Notes: generated by a model not told the origin, from the letters alone. A DNA stretch of 64,000 bases from Kingdonia uniflora (GCA_014058105.1 JACGCM010002752.1:620001-684000); one strand, 5' to 3'; shown: positions 23,081-35,947, numbered from the stretch's first letter. Numbers and translations: made by a program.

Positions 23081-24079
23081 ACTCGTAATAAGTAATATGT
23101 TTTTGAGTATTCTGCGGTTAGGTTTGAGTAAATGTAAGATGATGGATCTTGAGAGAATAAACAAATGTGATGTCTCGATCTGATTGAAATAAAAAATAAA
23201 GTACTATGTTATAATCATTGTGTACAGGTTTTGTGGGAGAAAGCTGTAGGATTTTAACAACTGTATTAATATCTCCAAATTTTAAATATTGATATGTTTT
23301 AGGAAAGTTGTACGATATTGGCAGGGTATTAAAGTAAGGTGATTGGTCATTTGTATTGTGTTTGAGGAAGAGGTACAAAATTGTGTAATGGCAGACAATA
23401 GGGACAGACGTGATGATGGCAGATGTTATCACATAAGTCATGATGATGTCTTCAACAGAAAAGACGTACCTACAGAGACAGTAGGGATGGCTGACGCATA
23501 TCAGAAGAAGCCATCATTTCACAAACCGATGGAGAATATAAAAATACGCTTCTCTCTCCCTCATAAATTATCCACAATTTTAGAGAGAAAAAAAGGAAAT
23601 GTTTGAGTGCTGAGTATGATTTGAGAATGAAATATTCATCAGGTGATAGAAAATAGTCTGAGAAGTGACTTGAGCGTTCATACTAGAAAAGATGTCCGGG
23701 TAAAGTAGATGATTGCTGTTCTACAAGTACAGGTTGGTGATGTAAAACTCTGTTTATTTGATTTGTGAGTAATCTATTTTATGTAGTAATCTGTATAGTT
23801 GTTTTGCATATGTGGGGTTTTGAAGATTTTGAAAATGCAGATGAGAGAGGCCTGTAGTGTAGGTGTTGTGGTATATGAATTTTACTAGTAGAAAGAGAAA
23901 AATATGTATTTTTGAGAAGAAGAGGCAAGTTTAAAATCATTGATTTTATATTTGTTTTGGGAATTTGTAAAATAGATGTATTGACTGGGTAGAAGGTGGG
24001 TTTATTTTGTTTGTATGTACTGTAGAGAAAATGATAAAAAATATATTTTTGTATATTGTAGGTTTGATATGCGATCTAA

Positions 24080-25541
24080 ACCTAGTATTCCCACCAATAA
24101 ATTTGTATTATTGTCCAATTCTGAGGAAACATCAACGTCGGGGAGGGGAGGGGGGACGACTGTAGTGTGATGGAGGAAGTTATAAACAGTGGTGAGAGAA
24201 ACATGGAGGGTGGGGAACCCAGTAGGGTTGAGGAGGTAATAAAAAATAAGGATAGATTAGAAATGAGGAGAGTCCTTGTGATGTACCCGGAGGGGGTAGA
24301 TGTAGGGAAATAGTATTTGAAATATAAGAAGAAATTGCAGGGAGAGTGGGGAAGATATGTGGAGAAGCAAAGTTTATGGTTTAGGGCCTTTATCCCTAGT
24401 AAGGGGGAAGAGGCTATCTACTACCAAGTCCCATGCTTGGTAAAGTAGAAGAAGGATAGAGAGATTGGTGAGGGGGTTAGTTTCTTGTATTATAATGGGA
24501 TTGGGCTATCTGGCCCTAGTAGTGGATTTTTGTGTTTCTTGAATTAGGTAGTATATGGCCTTAGAATTCCTCTAATCTACTTTCAGAAAAGGGTTATGAA
24601 TGTGTTGCATTGTTGTCCTGCCAAGTTGAATGAGAATGTTTATGAAATGATGAGGGTGTGTGAGGTACTGAATGAAAAATAAAAGAAGGAAGGGACTGCT
24701 AAGTAGTTAGAAGCTGAAGGTGTGTTGAAGTTTTATAAGTGGAAGTATATTGAAAGTCGAAGTAGTGGTTACCTATATAGTGGTTCATCTAGGCCAAAAT
24801 TCTTTGACTTTGAATCTGCGGGTAGACCATGGAATGACCACCTTGTGTTGGTAGAGGGTAACTATATACAGGTTTCAGATGAGCCGGCGCTCGAACTGAA
24901 CCGTAGATATTATAACCTGAGTAAGTAATGTTGACCAATCTTTAAATAACCGATATCTTGTCTTTGATGTGTTACTTAATGCTATGTTCTTTGCTTTGGC
25001 AGAGCCCAAGCCCTTATCTACACCGGACAAGACCAGCCTGCTCGACTGTGTTGCTCAAGATCCGGGTGAGCTAAAATAGATACTCAGTGAGTTGGGTGTC
25101 CGTAGAGATAAAATTGTAGATTCCACATCGCCCAAAGTTTAGCGAGCTCAGGAGAAACGAGCTATGGTTGTGGGAAAAATTGTCGAGACCATTGCAGACA
25201 TGCTAAGTCCTTCACCTCCTATGCCTCAGACTACCACGCAGACTACTCGGAAAGTCTAAAGGCCAGCGCAGTAGAGTACCTCTGTTACTAGGGATATTTT
25301 CACGAGACAAGAGATCATAAAGGCGGTATCTGGTGGTGTAGAGGAAAAACTCGAAGTGTGCGCATCCACTCCTAGGGAGGTTGAAAAGAGCTCTTTGAAG
25401 ATAAAATGGCATGGAGAGGAGGGCAGTCACCAAACTAACCCTCATGCCGCAACCAAAATGAAAGAGTTGGAGCAGAAATACTACCGTATGGCTAAGGCAA
25501 ACCCGCAACAGCTCGAAGATGAGTTTGAGCATACGTTTGTG
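24080..25541 (+). pseudogene. Tat-2 antisense gene, Transposase_28-like domain with introns
   Basis: 24280-24920 carries a frame broken by stops with YGLRIPLIYFQKRVMNVL, PAKLNENVYEMMRV, FYKWKYIESRSSGY and PWNDHLVLVEGNY. This order (L-P-L...V-L...P-x-Q/K-L-x-x-N-x-x-x-M, then W-x-x-x-L/F-F-V-x-G-x-W/Y) fits the plant 'putative gypsy type transposon' region (Pfam Transposase_28, named from memory). An intron is plain at 24921-25002 (GTAAGTAATG...TTTGGCAG). The next exon, up to 25541, ends in phase 0 with a charged heptad-rich tail. Tat-3 has the same block at 38870-39090. Confidence 0.55.
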
Positions 25542-25623
25542 GTAGGTGTTTGAAAATTGTTAATTGATCGAACTAAGAAAATCTATTGAACTGACTCTGC
25601 CTTTTTATTGTTTGTACTGGCAG
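25542..25623 (+). other. Spliceosomal intron in the Tat-2 antisense gene
   Basis: GTAGGTGTTT...TTGTACTGGCAG, 82 bp. Removing it joins the frame ending EDEFEHTFVV (after codon 25539-25541) to LSTLLKGARQCMDKWSQEF in phase 0. The T-rich 3' end and CAG acceptor are on the plus strand, so the splice signals belong to the antisense transcript, not to gag-pol. Confidence 0.7.
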
Positions 25624-28600
25624 CTTTCAACGCTGCTGAAGGGGGCAAGACAATGCATGGACAAGTGGAGCCAGGAGTTTGGTGCTCTGACGGTAAAATT
25701 CGAATCTCAATCAGCCCGCATGAAAGAGCTCGAAGATGAACTCCTGTTAGAGAAGGAGAAGAGGGTTGTAGAGGCTACAACGGCTGCAGAAAAGTTGGGT
25801 ATTGTGTCGAAGCATAACAAGCTTATGTCGGATTCGGTTGCAGCAACCTTAGTGGAAAAAACCACTTTATCTAATCCTATTATAACTTTGGATTGAGTAC
25901 CAAAGATGTGGAACTTCCCCAAAGTGGTAGATGTGAGGAGATAGTGCTCCCTTCGGCGTTTGAAGAGGAAGAAATGGTTGATGATGTGGCTGTCTTGCCT
26001 GAGAAAGTGTCAAACCTACCTTCAGGACGTACAAAGCCAGTCCAATCTACTGAGCAAATATTGGACCTTCTAGTAGAATGTACGAAAACAATTCCTCCTC
26101 TGGAGAAGACGATGAAATCTCCTTATGAGGTAGACATTAGCAAAAGCCTTTAACCATTATGTGGTATCATGTCTTATGTTTTGTAGCTCGCTTGATTTGG
26201 ATATGAAGTACTCTTTATAATCGTACACTGTTGTTATTTGGAGTGATATTTGAAAAATGCTTTTCACGAATGGTTGTATTATAACGATATATTTGTACTT
26301 TTTGTAGAATATAGAGTGACTGAGAAAAATAAACTCTGAACTGGAGAGGTCGTTGAGTAGAGCGAGGGATTCTGTGGCTCGTATTCAACATGTACTTAAT
26401 AAAATTGAATATGAGATAAGGAATTTTAAGTTGAATTCAGAGAAAACTTTTAAAGAGCTATATGATCATTAATGTAGATATGCTAAGATAAAAATAGAAA
26501 GGGATGAGGTGTTAAGAAAGGAAGAGGAAAATGGGTCATTAGTTTAAAAACCAAAAGAGTTGACCAGCTTTAATAACCCGAGTGATAAGACTAGGTGTCA
26601 AAGTATGTTAATAGCTCTGACATTGTATTTTGAGGTCGAAGTAGATAGTGAACGAGGGTTAAAAGAAGCTTATGTAGAGCTTTTGAAGGAGATGAGTGTA
26701 GTTTCGGACCTAGCTTGAGTTATGTTTTTAGCTCAAGAAGCACGTAATCATCATAGTTTAGAGGCGAGAAAATGTTTTGCTCGAGCTGGTGTGTCTGTTG
26801 TATGGGCTGATATAAAACCTTTATCTGATGTGTTTGGCTTTATGTAGGATCGAAGGGATATGAGAATTATATTTTTTAGGATAATGAAAGAGCAAATAGA
26901 GGTTCAAAAGCGATTAGAGGTTGAATTAAACGAGTTACAGGATGAGTTACTCTAACATGAGGTTCGAAAAATAACTTTAGCAATGCGATTGTCGAAAGAA
27001 GTGGCTGTTCAAATAAAGGTAGAAGCAGATTTGAGGGTTTAGGTGTATTGCAAAAAAACACGCGTCAATGGCTGCATAAAGTGTAAATGATATTGAAGGA
27101 TCATTTATATCAGTCGCGAGCAAATGTCACTACTTAAACAGAACATGAGCATCATATAGATAGTGTTATTGAATTTTATGGGGGAGAACTGTCTAGGGTA
27201 GATAATGAATTTAGAAAGTTTGTGATGGGGTGTGGGAAGGATTTTGATGTAGATAACGCCAAGGCTGAGAATATGTAGTTTACCAAAGGTGATAAGCTCA
27301 TTCCGAGGTCGAGGGAACTATTATCAGATGACGGTAAGGAGGAGGTCAAAAGCCTGATACCCCGATCGCAGCGTAGACAACGTCCAGAGAAGGTGGTAAC
27401 CTTTACCACTCCGAAAGATGTGCAAGTACAAATAGAAAGAGTTCGAGAGATAAAGGGCAGTCTCTCATTCCTTGCAGAATCTAAAATAGGGTACTCTCGG
27501 TTTTTTTACCATCCCTGCATATGTGTTAGATCTTTGTAAATTGCTATTGATGATAAATGAAATTTGTTCTCTGTGATGATGAATGAAACAATATATCGAT
27601 ATTACTCAGATACCATGTTCTTGTTTTAAATTTGTTAACTGTGAAATGTAATATGCTGGTACAATCAAATTGTTTATGAATGCAAACTATGATGTCAGGT
27701 AGAATTGGTAGCTATTCAAAGTCAGTGTGACACTTTACGCTCCCATAACGAATAACTGACCGCTGAGCTAAGTTCAAGTTAGGCTGTACTAAAAAGTACT
27801 ACTGAATTAGTAGAAAGAACAAAGGTGGAAATGGTGAAAGAGTAAGACGTTGGAGTTTAATTGTCTGAGGATCTACCGAAGAAAAAGGTAGATCTAGCCA
27901 AGGGACTGAGAAAAATGGAGGAGCTAAGGGAAATTATAAGAAAGAAAGAGGTGGAATTTACAAGTAGCTCGAACCAGCAGGGAGCAGAGTTGACATCAGC
28001 TCGAGTTCGAATCTCAGAACTACTAACAAACTTAGAAGAGGAAGGTAAGAATATAAAAGACTTACAATTCCAAGTGAATGTGCTCGAAGCGAAGACAACT
28101 GATATGCGAGCGCGCACTTTTAAGTATGAAGCATTATGGCTAATCGCTGACGTTTGAATAAAGAAGATGGAGGGGGCCCATAATAGACACGACGAAAATA
28201 TAAATGTTGCTTGGAACGAAGTAGTCACGCTAGAGCATACCATACAGGGATTGAAGTTAAATGCTTTAGAGCACCTGGATGAAAATACAAAACTGAGGTA
28301 TGCGAACACAGAGCTAGATGCAGACCTATTTCAGGAGGAGATACGTCTCGATGAAAGAAGGGTAGAATGGGAGAATCGTGAAGTGGAACTTGAGGGTTAC
28401 TGTATCTGATCTATCATATGGATGAGTTTATGACAGTGCTGGAGTATCAGAATTCTGCTGTACAATTTGAGAAGCGTCGAGTAGAGGATCGGTATAAGCA
28501 TTTGAAGACTTCGTTGCAGGAAGCTCAAACTAAACTCAGCAAGCTTATTCTGCCTAAGAAGGTAAAGACTGAAATAGGTAATGTGTATGAGAGAGATATG

Positions 28601-28906
28601 ACAACAGTGATTTTATTCTTTGTGTCAGAGTTCCAGAGATTTGAAAAGGAAAGCGAATTGGTGTATGACGTTGTCGTTGGAAAATGTGTGCTGTGCTACA
28701 TGGAGGCGGTACAGTCTGAGTATATAGGTCCCATGGTAGCCAAAATTGGGGTTCTGAGATAACGTATGGTTAGGGACGGAAAGAAGATCGTTATTGGACG
28801 AATGCCAGAGTTTATGCGTCAATGGTTGTATGCACGTTGGGCACCTGACGTTGCGGAACCTTCCAATGGATGTGACAGCTCGAGTAACAGCTCTAGCGAG
28901 GATTAA
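25624..28906 (+). pseudogene. Tat-2 antisense gene, coiled-coil region and C-terminus
   Basis: Several open stretches separated by stops and shifts encode highly charged heptad sequences: 25624-25896 (KELEDELLLEKEKRVVEATT), 26300-27050, 27861-28157 (RKMEELREIIRKKEVEF), 28167-28409 and 28418-28762. After a TAA at 28760 the same frame runs on to 28906 and ends in a Ser/Asp-rich tail (SSSNSSSED). Long coiled coils after a Transposase_28-like domain are the usual form of antisense proteins in Tat-type elements. The protein probably oligomerises; no catalytic motif is visible. An additional intron is likely near 26150-26310, but I could not fix it. Confidence 0.55.
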
Positions 28907-29093
28907 CGATTGAGGAGATTCGCTATGTATACTGACGTGTATATTGTATAAGAATAGAAATGCCTAGAATAATGATTTATACTAACCTTTTGTTATATCA
29001 ACGATACTTTATTGGTCAAACATTTGTTGTATAGGATGGTTTCCAGAGGTTTATCGATTGTAGAGGTACATAGGTGGCCGATTGGTCTGGCCT

Positions 29094-29375
29094 AAGCAAT
29101 AAACGATTTATAATGTAATAAATGATCAGTTTGGCCATAACAACAAATGATATGTACTGCAATAGATGATTTGTTTGGCCAAAGCAACAAACGATCTGTA
29201 ATGTAATAGAAGTTCAGTTTGGCTGAAGCAGCAAATGATCTGTAATGTAATAGATGATGAGTTTGACAAAAGCAACAAACGATCTGTAACACAATAGATG
29301 ATCAGTTTGGCAAAAAAAAAGAGATTTGTAATATAATATATGATCAGTTTGGCCAAAGCAACAAATGATATGTAA
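29094..29375 (+). repeat. 44-bp tandem array in Tat-2
   Basis: About six and a half copies of a 44-bp unit built around CAACAAA(C/T)GATCTGTAAT and GATCAGTTTGGCC. They differ by point changes, and one copy has a run of A replacing its start. The array lies between the end of the antisense gene and the end of integrase, a 3' untranslated position for gag-pol. Minus-strand ORFs across it are repeat artefacts. Confidence 0.9.
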
Positions 29376-29628
29376 CCTGTATATATAAGTACTTGTTGGA
29401 TATATTAGAAAAGTACTATACTGCAGGGCAATCGAACACAAGTATTTCATTGGTGTAAGATTGACGTACGATGAATGTGTTAGACAGAGTATTGTATGAA
29501 ATAGTAGAAAGTACTCTGATGTATTTAGATCAAACATAAGTCTTTCATTGATGTAAGATCGTCATAGAAGATGATAGATTGATTTGTAGAAAAGTACACT
29601 GTGATAGATTTTTATCGGCGATATAATT

Positions 29629-30660
29629 TCAATCTCTTCGTATTCCAAGGATTGGGATTTGATTTCCATGGTCAGTAGTGAGATCATAAGAACCAAGGCC
29701 ACTTTTTCCAAAAATAACAAAAGGACCTTCCCAATTTATGGATAGTTTCCTAGCGCTTGCTTCCTTTCTGTGTTTGGGAATTTCTCGTAGCATGAGGTCC
29801 TCAATTTCAAACTCTCTAGGATGAACGCGCTTGTTGTAAGATTGGGCTAGAGCTTGGTGGTATCTTCCCAAATTCATGATTGCTCTGTCTCTAATTTCCT
29901 CAATCCAATTCATATTGCATGCCAATTGGTACTCATTATCTTCATCTGTCATGGTATGGTCGCGTATTGGGTGGTGATATAGAGTGGGGATGATTGATTT
30001 TGTACCATACGCTAGCAAGAACAGTGTGCATCCAGTTGATACCCGAGGTGTTGTACGATATGCCCACAGGACATGTGGTAGTTCCTGAGCCTAATTTTCT
30101 TTTTCTCTGTCAAGCACTTTTTGATCCTATCCACTATAGTTTGATTAGTAATTTCCGCCTGGCTATTTCCTTGAGAGTAATATGGACTTAAAGGGGAGTG
30201 GATGATGTGGTGTTGATTGAGGAACTCAACGACCCTAGAGCCAACGAACTGGGGTCCATTGTCGATTCTGATGAGATGGGTGCAACCGAACTGGATGATG
30301 ATAGTTTCCCAGATGAATTTGACGACTTCGTCTTCACGTGTGCGGCATAGAGGGACTGCTTCTACCCATTTTGTGAAGTAATCCATTGCTACTAGAAGGT
30401 ATTTCCTTTTTCCTGGTGCTGTGGGGAATTCTCCAACGAGGTCGAGGGCCCATTTTTAAATGGCCAAACAACGTTGTTGGAATGGAGTTCTAAAGCTGGA
30501 GCTCAAATTTGGGGGCCATGTCTTTGGCAGGCATCGTACTTGCTTACGAGTTCGATGGCTTGAGCTTTTATCTTGGGACAAAAGACTCCTTGTGTAAGAG
30601 CTCAATTTGTGAGAGATCATCCCGCTGCATGGGAACCACAAGTCCCCTTATGGAGTTCGT
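29629..30660 (-). pseudogene. Tat-2 integrase
   Basis: The core domain shows the retroviral-type D,D-35-E triad: DYFTKWVEA (first Asp), RIDNGPQF (second Asp), GNSQAEITNQTI (Glu). A stop at 30012 separates the core from the C-terminal region (29629-30018), which holds YGTKSIIPT and WEGPFVIFGKSGLGSYDL. The N-terminal HHCC region (30640-30560) is degraded. In Ty3/Gypsy elements it inserts the DNA copy. The catalytic residues remain but the frame is broken. Confidence 0.85.
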
Positions 30661-30943
30661 GTAGGAACTTCTAAGCTGCTTTGTTCGACTAACATTCGAG
30701 GTACGGTCCTTTGACCAATATTTTGTAAAGGAGATAGTTGTCCATGATGTATCGCTTAGCATTATCAAGTATGCGTCACTTCTCTGTGGGGTTTGTAGGA
30801 AGTTCGCCGTCAAATGTGTTTTTAGTCCCAATATACTTGAGGTAAGGTCGTCTCCAATCGTCCTCGTCTTCTTCAACGCCCCCTAGTATTGATAAAATTC
30901 AAGCTTATGGTGTTAATGCTGGGGGTGGATGATACTTCAATCA

Positions 30944-31340
30944 TTAGATAACGTACTTGCCAGGTACGCGAGAGAGTCCGAATGTCGATTTTCTCTGCGC
31001 GGTATATGTTCGATAGTAATTCTTTTTGAATCTGCTCATTATGTCGGCTACTGCTGCCGCGTAGTCGGCCATTTTTCTATTCTTCTGGAACTTTTCCGTG
31101 TAATGGTTCACAATGAGTAATGAGTCAGTATAGACAGATAATTCTAAAACTCCAATCTTTAAAGCCATATCTAGACCATGAATCATTGCTTCATACTCAG
31201 CCTCATTGTTGGTTGCTTCGAAATTGAGTCTAACTGTTTTCTCGATCATATCATTGGAAGGTGCGATAAGTACGATTCCAATACCTGACCCTATAGGTCC
31301 TGAAGATCCTTCAGTTAAAAGATGCCATTCCTTTTGAGGT
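30944..31340 (-). pseudogene. Tat-2 second (archaeal-type) RNase H
   Basis: Contains NNEAEYEAMIHGLDMAL (active-site Glu) and VYTDSLLIVNHY (Asp), preceded in frame by TEGSSGPIGSGIGIVL, where the first catalytic Asp of DGSS reads Glu. A second RNase H between pol RNase H and integrase is characteristic of the Tat lineage and is the main reason for the lineage call. Confidence 0.8.
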
Positions 31341-31559
31341 ATCTAGTCTAACTTTTCTTTAAAGTGTTCCTCACTGTTATCCATATTATCTTCTTCTCAG
31401 TCAAGATCTTCTATTGAGAAATCTGTGAGGAAATCTGCTAGTGCTTGATCCTTTTCAGAGTGTCGTGGTTTAAAATGGATGTCGTGTTCGCCATGTGTGA
31501 CCGACCATGTTTGTATTCATCTGGAGTTCCCGTTTGGACAAAATCTCTCGTAAAGGGTA

Positions 31560-32690
31560 ATTTGTCACCACTCGAGCCGAGTGTGCTTGAAAATACTGTC
31601 TCAATTTTTGTGATGTGCATACGAGAGCTAAGAACAATTTCTCGATCTTGGTGTACTGGGACTCTGCAGGAGTGAGAGTCTTACTGATGAAATAGACAGG
31701 TTTTTATATTTTTCTGTCAAGTCGAATGAGGACAAAACTTAACAATTCATCTTTAACTGTAAGATATATTATGAGTTCTTCCCCTTCGCGAGGTGTACTC
31801 ATCACTGAAGGTGATCCCGTGAAAAGTTTGAGCTCCTGAAATGCTACTTCACATTTTGTTGTCCACTCGATCTCGGGATCCTTTTTAGATTTCTGTTTTG
31901 CTGTCTCTTCACGTAAAAGGTTGAACAACCATCGACATCGGTATGAAGAATTTGAAACAAAATGATTTATCGCGGCGATCTTGCTTGCTAACTTCTGTAC
32001 GTCTTTCTTTGTTTTCGGCGAAGGCATATATAGTAAAACGCAAATATGATCTGGATCAGCTTCTATACCTCTCTTACTGATTAAGTGTCCCAAGAGTTTT
32101 CTTGACTGGACCCCAAACTGGCACTTTTCAGGGTTAAGCCTCATCTTGTAGGAACGAAGAATTTTGAAAGTAGTGCGCAAGTCTATAATATGGTTATCCA
32201 TTTTAAGGTTTTTATACAATATATCATCAATATAGACCTCCATCATTTTTATGAGGTGATCTTTGAACATTTGTGTAATCAACCATTAATAAGTGGCTCC
32301 AGCATTCTTGAGACCGAAAGGCATGACCTTATAATAGTATAAGCCATGTTTTGTAATGAAAGTTGTTTTCTCTTGGTCATCAAGTAACATAGGTATCTGA
32401 TTGTATCCTGATGCGGCATCCATCATGGAGAGGAGCTCGTATCCCACAGTAGAATTAAGCAGACGGTTTATAATAGGAAGTGGAAAACTATCATTTGGAG
32501 TATGTTTGTTGAGGTCTTTGAAATCCTCGTACATCCTGATCTTACCGTTCTTTTTTGGGACTGCCACAATGTTCAAGATCTATTCTGGGTAATTGGCTTT
32601 TCTGATAAAGCCAACTTTGATGAGTTTGTCGATCTCTTTATTTATTTCTTCTCAGAGTCTCGGTGCTAAGGTCCTCTTCTTTTGTTTAAC
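31560..32690 (-). pseudogene. Tat-2 reverse transcriptase and RNase H
   Basis: RT motifs in order: VPKKNGKIRMYEDFKDLNKH, DSFPLPIINRLL, MMDAASGYNQI (catalytic Asp), FITKHGLYYYKVMPFGLKNA, VYIDDILY (catalytic YxDD), GHLISKRGIEADP. A TAA at 32283-32285 splits the fingers from the YIDD half. A further in-frame stop lies upstream in ANYPE-stop. The connection and RNase H parts follow with stops after 31704. The active-site residues are kept, so loss seems recent. Confidence 0.88.
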
Positions 32691-33227
32691 AGCTTCGGCT
32701 TTATCTTTTATATTGAGTTTTTAGTAAGCTAAATTAGGATCGATACCTAGCATCTTGTGAAATGTCCAAACGAATACATCACTATTGTCTTGGAGGAACT
32801 AAATGAGGATATCTCATTCTACTATTGGAAAAAGAGTGCCAATGTATGTTCCTCACCTTTTTCTACTTATTTCGGCGTACTCTATTGTTTTTACGCTTGG
32901 CAGATTGTTCTTTGTAAAGTGTACTGTATAGTTTTTTATAGCTTTTCTCGTGGTGCTCTGTAATTGCTATGCGAGCTGTGGCTCTGTAGATTCTGGAACG
33001 ATGACGACATAATTTTTACAAGATCAAGCGAGCTTTTGACTTCCTTTGATCTCGTATACGCTGCCATTCCACTCAAATTGTAGTGTGAAATGATAGGTGG
33101 ATGGGATAGTTTGCATATTGTGTAACCAGCAGTGCCCCATTATACCCAAATAATAGGATTTTGTGTTGATAACATAAAATACAACGTTGAGTATCACAGG
33201 TCCTGCCGTGATAGGAAAAATATTTTT

Positions 33228-33470
33228 TCATACACGCTCTTTTTTAGATCCGTTGAATCCACATATATCAATGTTACTGGGCTGTACTTTGTCGGCCAGT
33301 CCCATCTGATTAATCGTGCTTTGAAAAATTAAATCTATTGTACTCCCAGTATCTATCATCATCGTGTAAAGCACCATATTTCGCATTTTTAGCATGATCA
33401 CCAAAGTATCATGGTGAGGATAGTTCATATGGCAAACATCACAGTCATCGAAAGAAATTCATGTTCGTTG
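33228..33470 (-). pseudogene. Tat-2 aspartic protease
   Basis: MNYPHHDTLVIML, then MIDTGSTIDLIFQ gives the retropepsin D-T-G-S active site, followed by KVQPSNIDICGFNG. It sits between gag and RT as expected. It is interrupted by stops on both sides. Confidence 0.8.
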
Positions 33471-34600
33471 AGAGCTGGAAATGGGAAGTAAATGAGGTTC
33501 TTTGTATTTTATGGAAAAGTCGTGACATTGGTTGACCTGTCTTCTCTTAGTTTTGTTCGATTGGTTGACGATCTGAGTCTCAACGAATTGGCAGAGCGAC
33601 ATATGGTATAAGTGTTTCTCTCCTGCCGGCTCTTCAGTCTGTACGGTATCTGTAGGAAATTTATAACTCCCATTCTTATAGCTTTCGACGTCTATAATGT
33701 ACTCATGCATCCGTCCATTAGCAAAGATATACTCTAACAGCCTCTGTAAGGTGAAAAAGAGCTCTGTTTCTTAATGTCTGACCTTGAGGTGGATGCAATA
33801 TGGCTTGTTCTCAATAGGTTGGAGATATTATACATTACGGAAGAAACGATCTTTCTGAAGTATAGGATAAATGTTGGGTATGGTCACATTCATCTTTGAA
33901 AGACAAATTTTTGGCAAGTTACTCCCCTTTCGAGGTCATTTGTCATTGGACTTTGTTCGTTTCTTGCCTCCTCCATGATCTGTAGCATGGTTAAAATCTA
34001 GATTGGTTGATTGATCCTGAGCTGACAATGTTAATTTATGAGGTTTCTGTCTGTCGGATACCATTCGCTCCAGGTTAATATATTCGTTGACCTTTTCAAT
34101 TATGTTTTCCAATGCTGTCAGTTTGTTTAGGACGAGGTATTCCTTCGCCCTGCTATCGATGAGTAAAGTGTTGGTGAAACTAGAAATAATAGTCTTCTGG
34201 TTGAGACGATTTACTTTGCGAGCTAACTCCAAGAACTTTTTATTAAACATCTCGAGTTTCTCTCCTGACATCTGTTTGAGGCTGAAAAGAGAGTATAGAT
34301 TCTCTTCCTTATCTCCGTTATACGAGTAATTCTTGACGAAGAGTTCTCACAGCTGTTCAAAAGTTGTGATGGATCCTTCAGGTAGCGTGTGGAACCATCG
34401 CAGAGGTTGACCGGACAGGCTAGTTAGGAAGAGCCAGCATAGAATGTGGTTAGATGTGAAATGTAGGCTCAAAGCATCCTAGAACTCCTTGACGTGCTCC
34501 ACTGGATTTGTTCCTTTGTATTTGCAGATCTTCAGGGTATGGAACCCGGTGGGGACCTCGCCATCCAATAGCTCCTATGCGATCGGGCTCTTCTGCATTA
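33471..34600 (-). pseudogene. Tat-2 gag
   Basis: 34600-33936 shows the capsid pattern (LRWFHTLPEGSITTFEQL, then ELFVKNYSYNGDKEENLY, FSLKQMSGEKLEMFNKKFLE), with stops at the residue after EQL and in the PVEHVKEF segment. A degenerate C-x2-H...H-x-T zinc-finger-like stretch lies near 33800 and a linker (33459-33710) leads to protease. Homologous to the gag remnant of Tat-1. Confidence 0.8.
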
Positions 34601-35205
34601 TATTATGGATTCCTTTAGTTAGAGTCTGAGCTTCAGGTATTTCCTTGATTCTTCTCTTGACATATTCCTGGGTCATGTATTGTCGAGTTGCGGTGGTCAG
34701 GAGAGTGACGCGTCTTTCTCCAGGATTATGGTCTCCACTCCCTTCACATAAATAATCTTTTGCTGGGACTCAAACTCTTCGAGGTGGATTTTCAATCTGT
34801 CTGACTCCCATCGGGCCGCCATCTACTTCCTGGCGGGCCTCTTAAATTAGGATAGGTTCCATTTCCTATTGATGATGATTATACCGAAGCGCACCTCCGA
34901 TATGATTCTCTTTCGGAGGAGGTCCTATTCTGTCGTGAACAGAAATTCATGAGCCTTTAGGTTGTACGGCTTTGTTCTTCTAGGCGATGACTTGTTGACC
35001 CTGTAGAACCTTCAATGCATCCTGTACACTCGTCAGTTGTTGCTCCAAAGTGGCACGTCTTTCTATTTCAAAATTTAAGGTGGCCCGCAGATCTGCTAAC
35101 GCCGCATTTTCCTCTGTTTGAACTATTGGCATGCTCTGGCTCAGAGGCGATATTCTGAAAGGAGATGATTAGGGGTTTATGAGACAATGGGTTTGAGAAC
35201 TTCTG

Positions 35206-35223
35206 TTCTCACAGACGGTGCCA
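35206..35223 (-). other. Tat-2 primer-binding site
   Basis: Minus strand TGGCACCGTCTGTGAGAA, two bases from the right LTR. One base differs from the Tat-1 start (GCACC against GCGCC), as in Tat-3. Confidence 0.75.
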
Positions 35224-35225
35224 AA

Positions 35226-35947
35226 TGTAATAACCTAATTCTGGGATCCAGACTTAGCCTTTACACCAGATGTAATCAGAACGTTAATAAGATCTAACAC
35301 AACAATTTAGCATGGAAAACCTTTGAATAGTTTAAAAACCATGACCTCTCTTGAGGATTTTATTGAGAAAGCTAGTTAGTACAATAAGTACTCTGACTCA
35401 AGTTCTGGAGTAAGAATTCTTCTGTCTAGAATTGCCTGTCTTTAATATGTAGTTCTCTGGTTCTATTTATAGGTCTCATTATATGACAGTTTGATGACCA
35501 TTAATATTCTTAATGGTGGACGTTAGAAAGTAGATGTAAGATATTCTTTGACCAGATAATGTAACGTCCTGACCTCTGTTGCTGTACAATGGATCTATTG
35601 ATGAATATACTCTTGCGCAAATCAAACTAATGTTATGGAGGTCAAAAGTAATGACTCAAACTGAGGAATATTAAATATGTCTTTAGTAGCACTTCCTGTA
35701 TACTGATGAGGTCGAGGATGAATCTTGTGTCCGAGGTACGAAATAAGCTATTACAAGACGGCTCTCAACCAATAACACGAGGAGCCTCATAGGCGAGTGG
35801 TGTTGGTTGAGAAATTCGTACTGTATTTACTTCTTGACATTGTTGTCTTTGAGTCTTTTTGCACCACGTACTTTATTGGCGAGTTCGAAAGTTCGTGTGT
35901 AGTTCGAAGATGAAGCATAAGTTCGAGATGAAGAATACGCCACTACA
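35226..35947 (-). repeat. Tat-2 5' LTR (right)
   Basis: TGTAATAACC...CACTACA, followed by TSD gtgtc. It matches the left LTR. Confidence 0.93.

Larger units (their letters stand above)
20538..35947 (-). mobile_element. Tat-2: Tat-lineage Ty3/Gypsy retrotransposon nested in Tat-3
   Basis: LTRs at 20538-21276 and 35226-35947, with a perfect 5-bp TSD gtgtc (20533-20537 and 35948-35952). Minus-strand order from the right LTR: PBS, gag, protease, RT-RNase H, archaeal-type RNase H, integrase. Then come a 44-bp tandem array and a plus-strand antisense gene of about 7 kb (21627-28906), with the polypurine tract at the left LTR. Total 15.4 kb. Only single stops and small shifts break most domains, so it is younger than Tat-3, as the nesting requires. 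Confidence 0.93.

Noticed and set aside
27857..28309. 150-codon minus-strand ORF rich in Ser and Phe
   Set aside because: Reverse complement of the Lys/Glu-rich coiled-coil coding region of the Tat-2 antisense gene.
29092..29537. Three overlapping minus-strand ORFs with repeated aromatic peptides, and a CRISPR-like look of the 44-bp repeats
   Set aside because: They are translations of the 44-bp tandem array; there are no unique spacers, so it is neither protein nor CRISPR.
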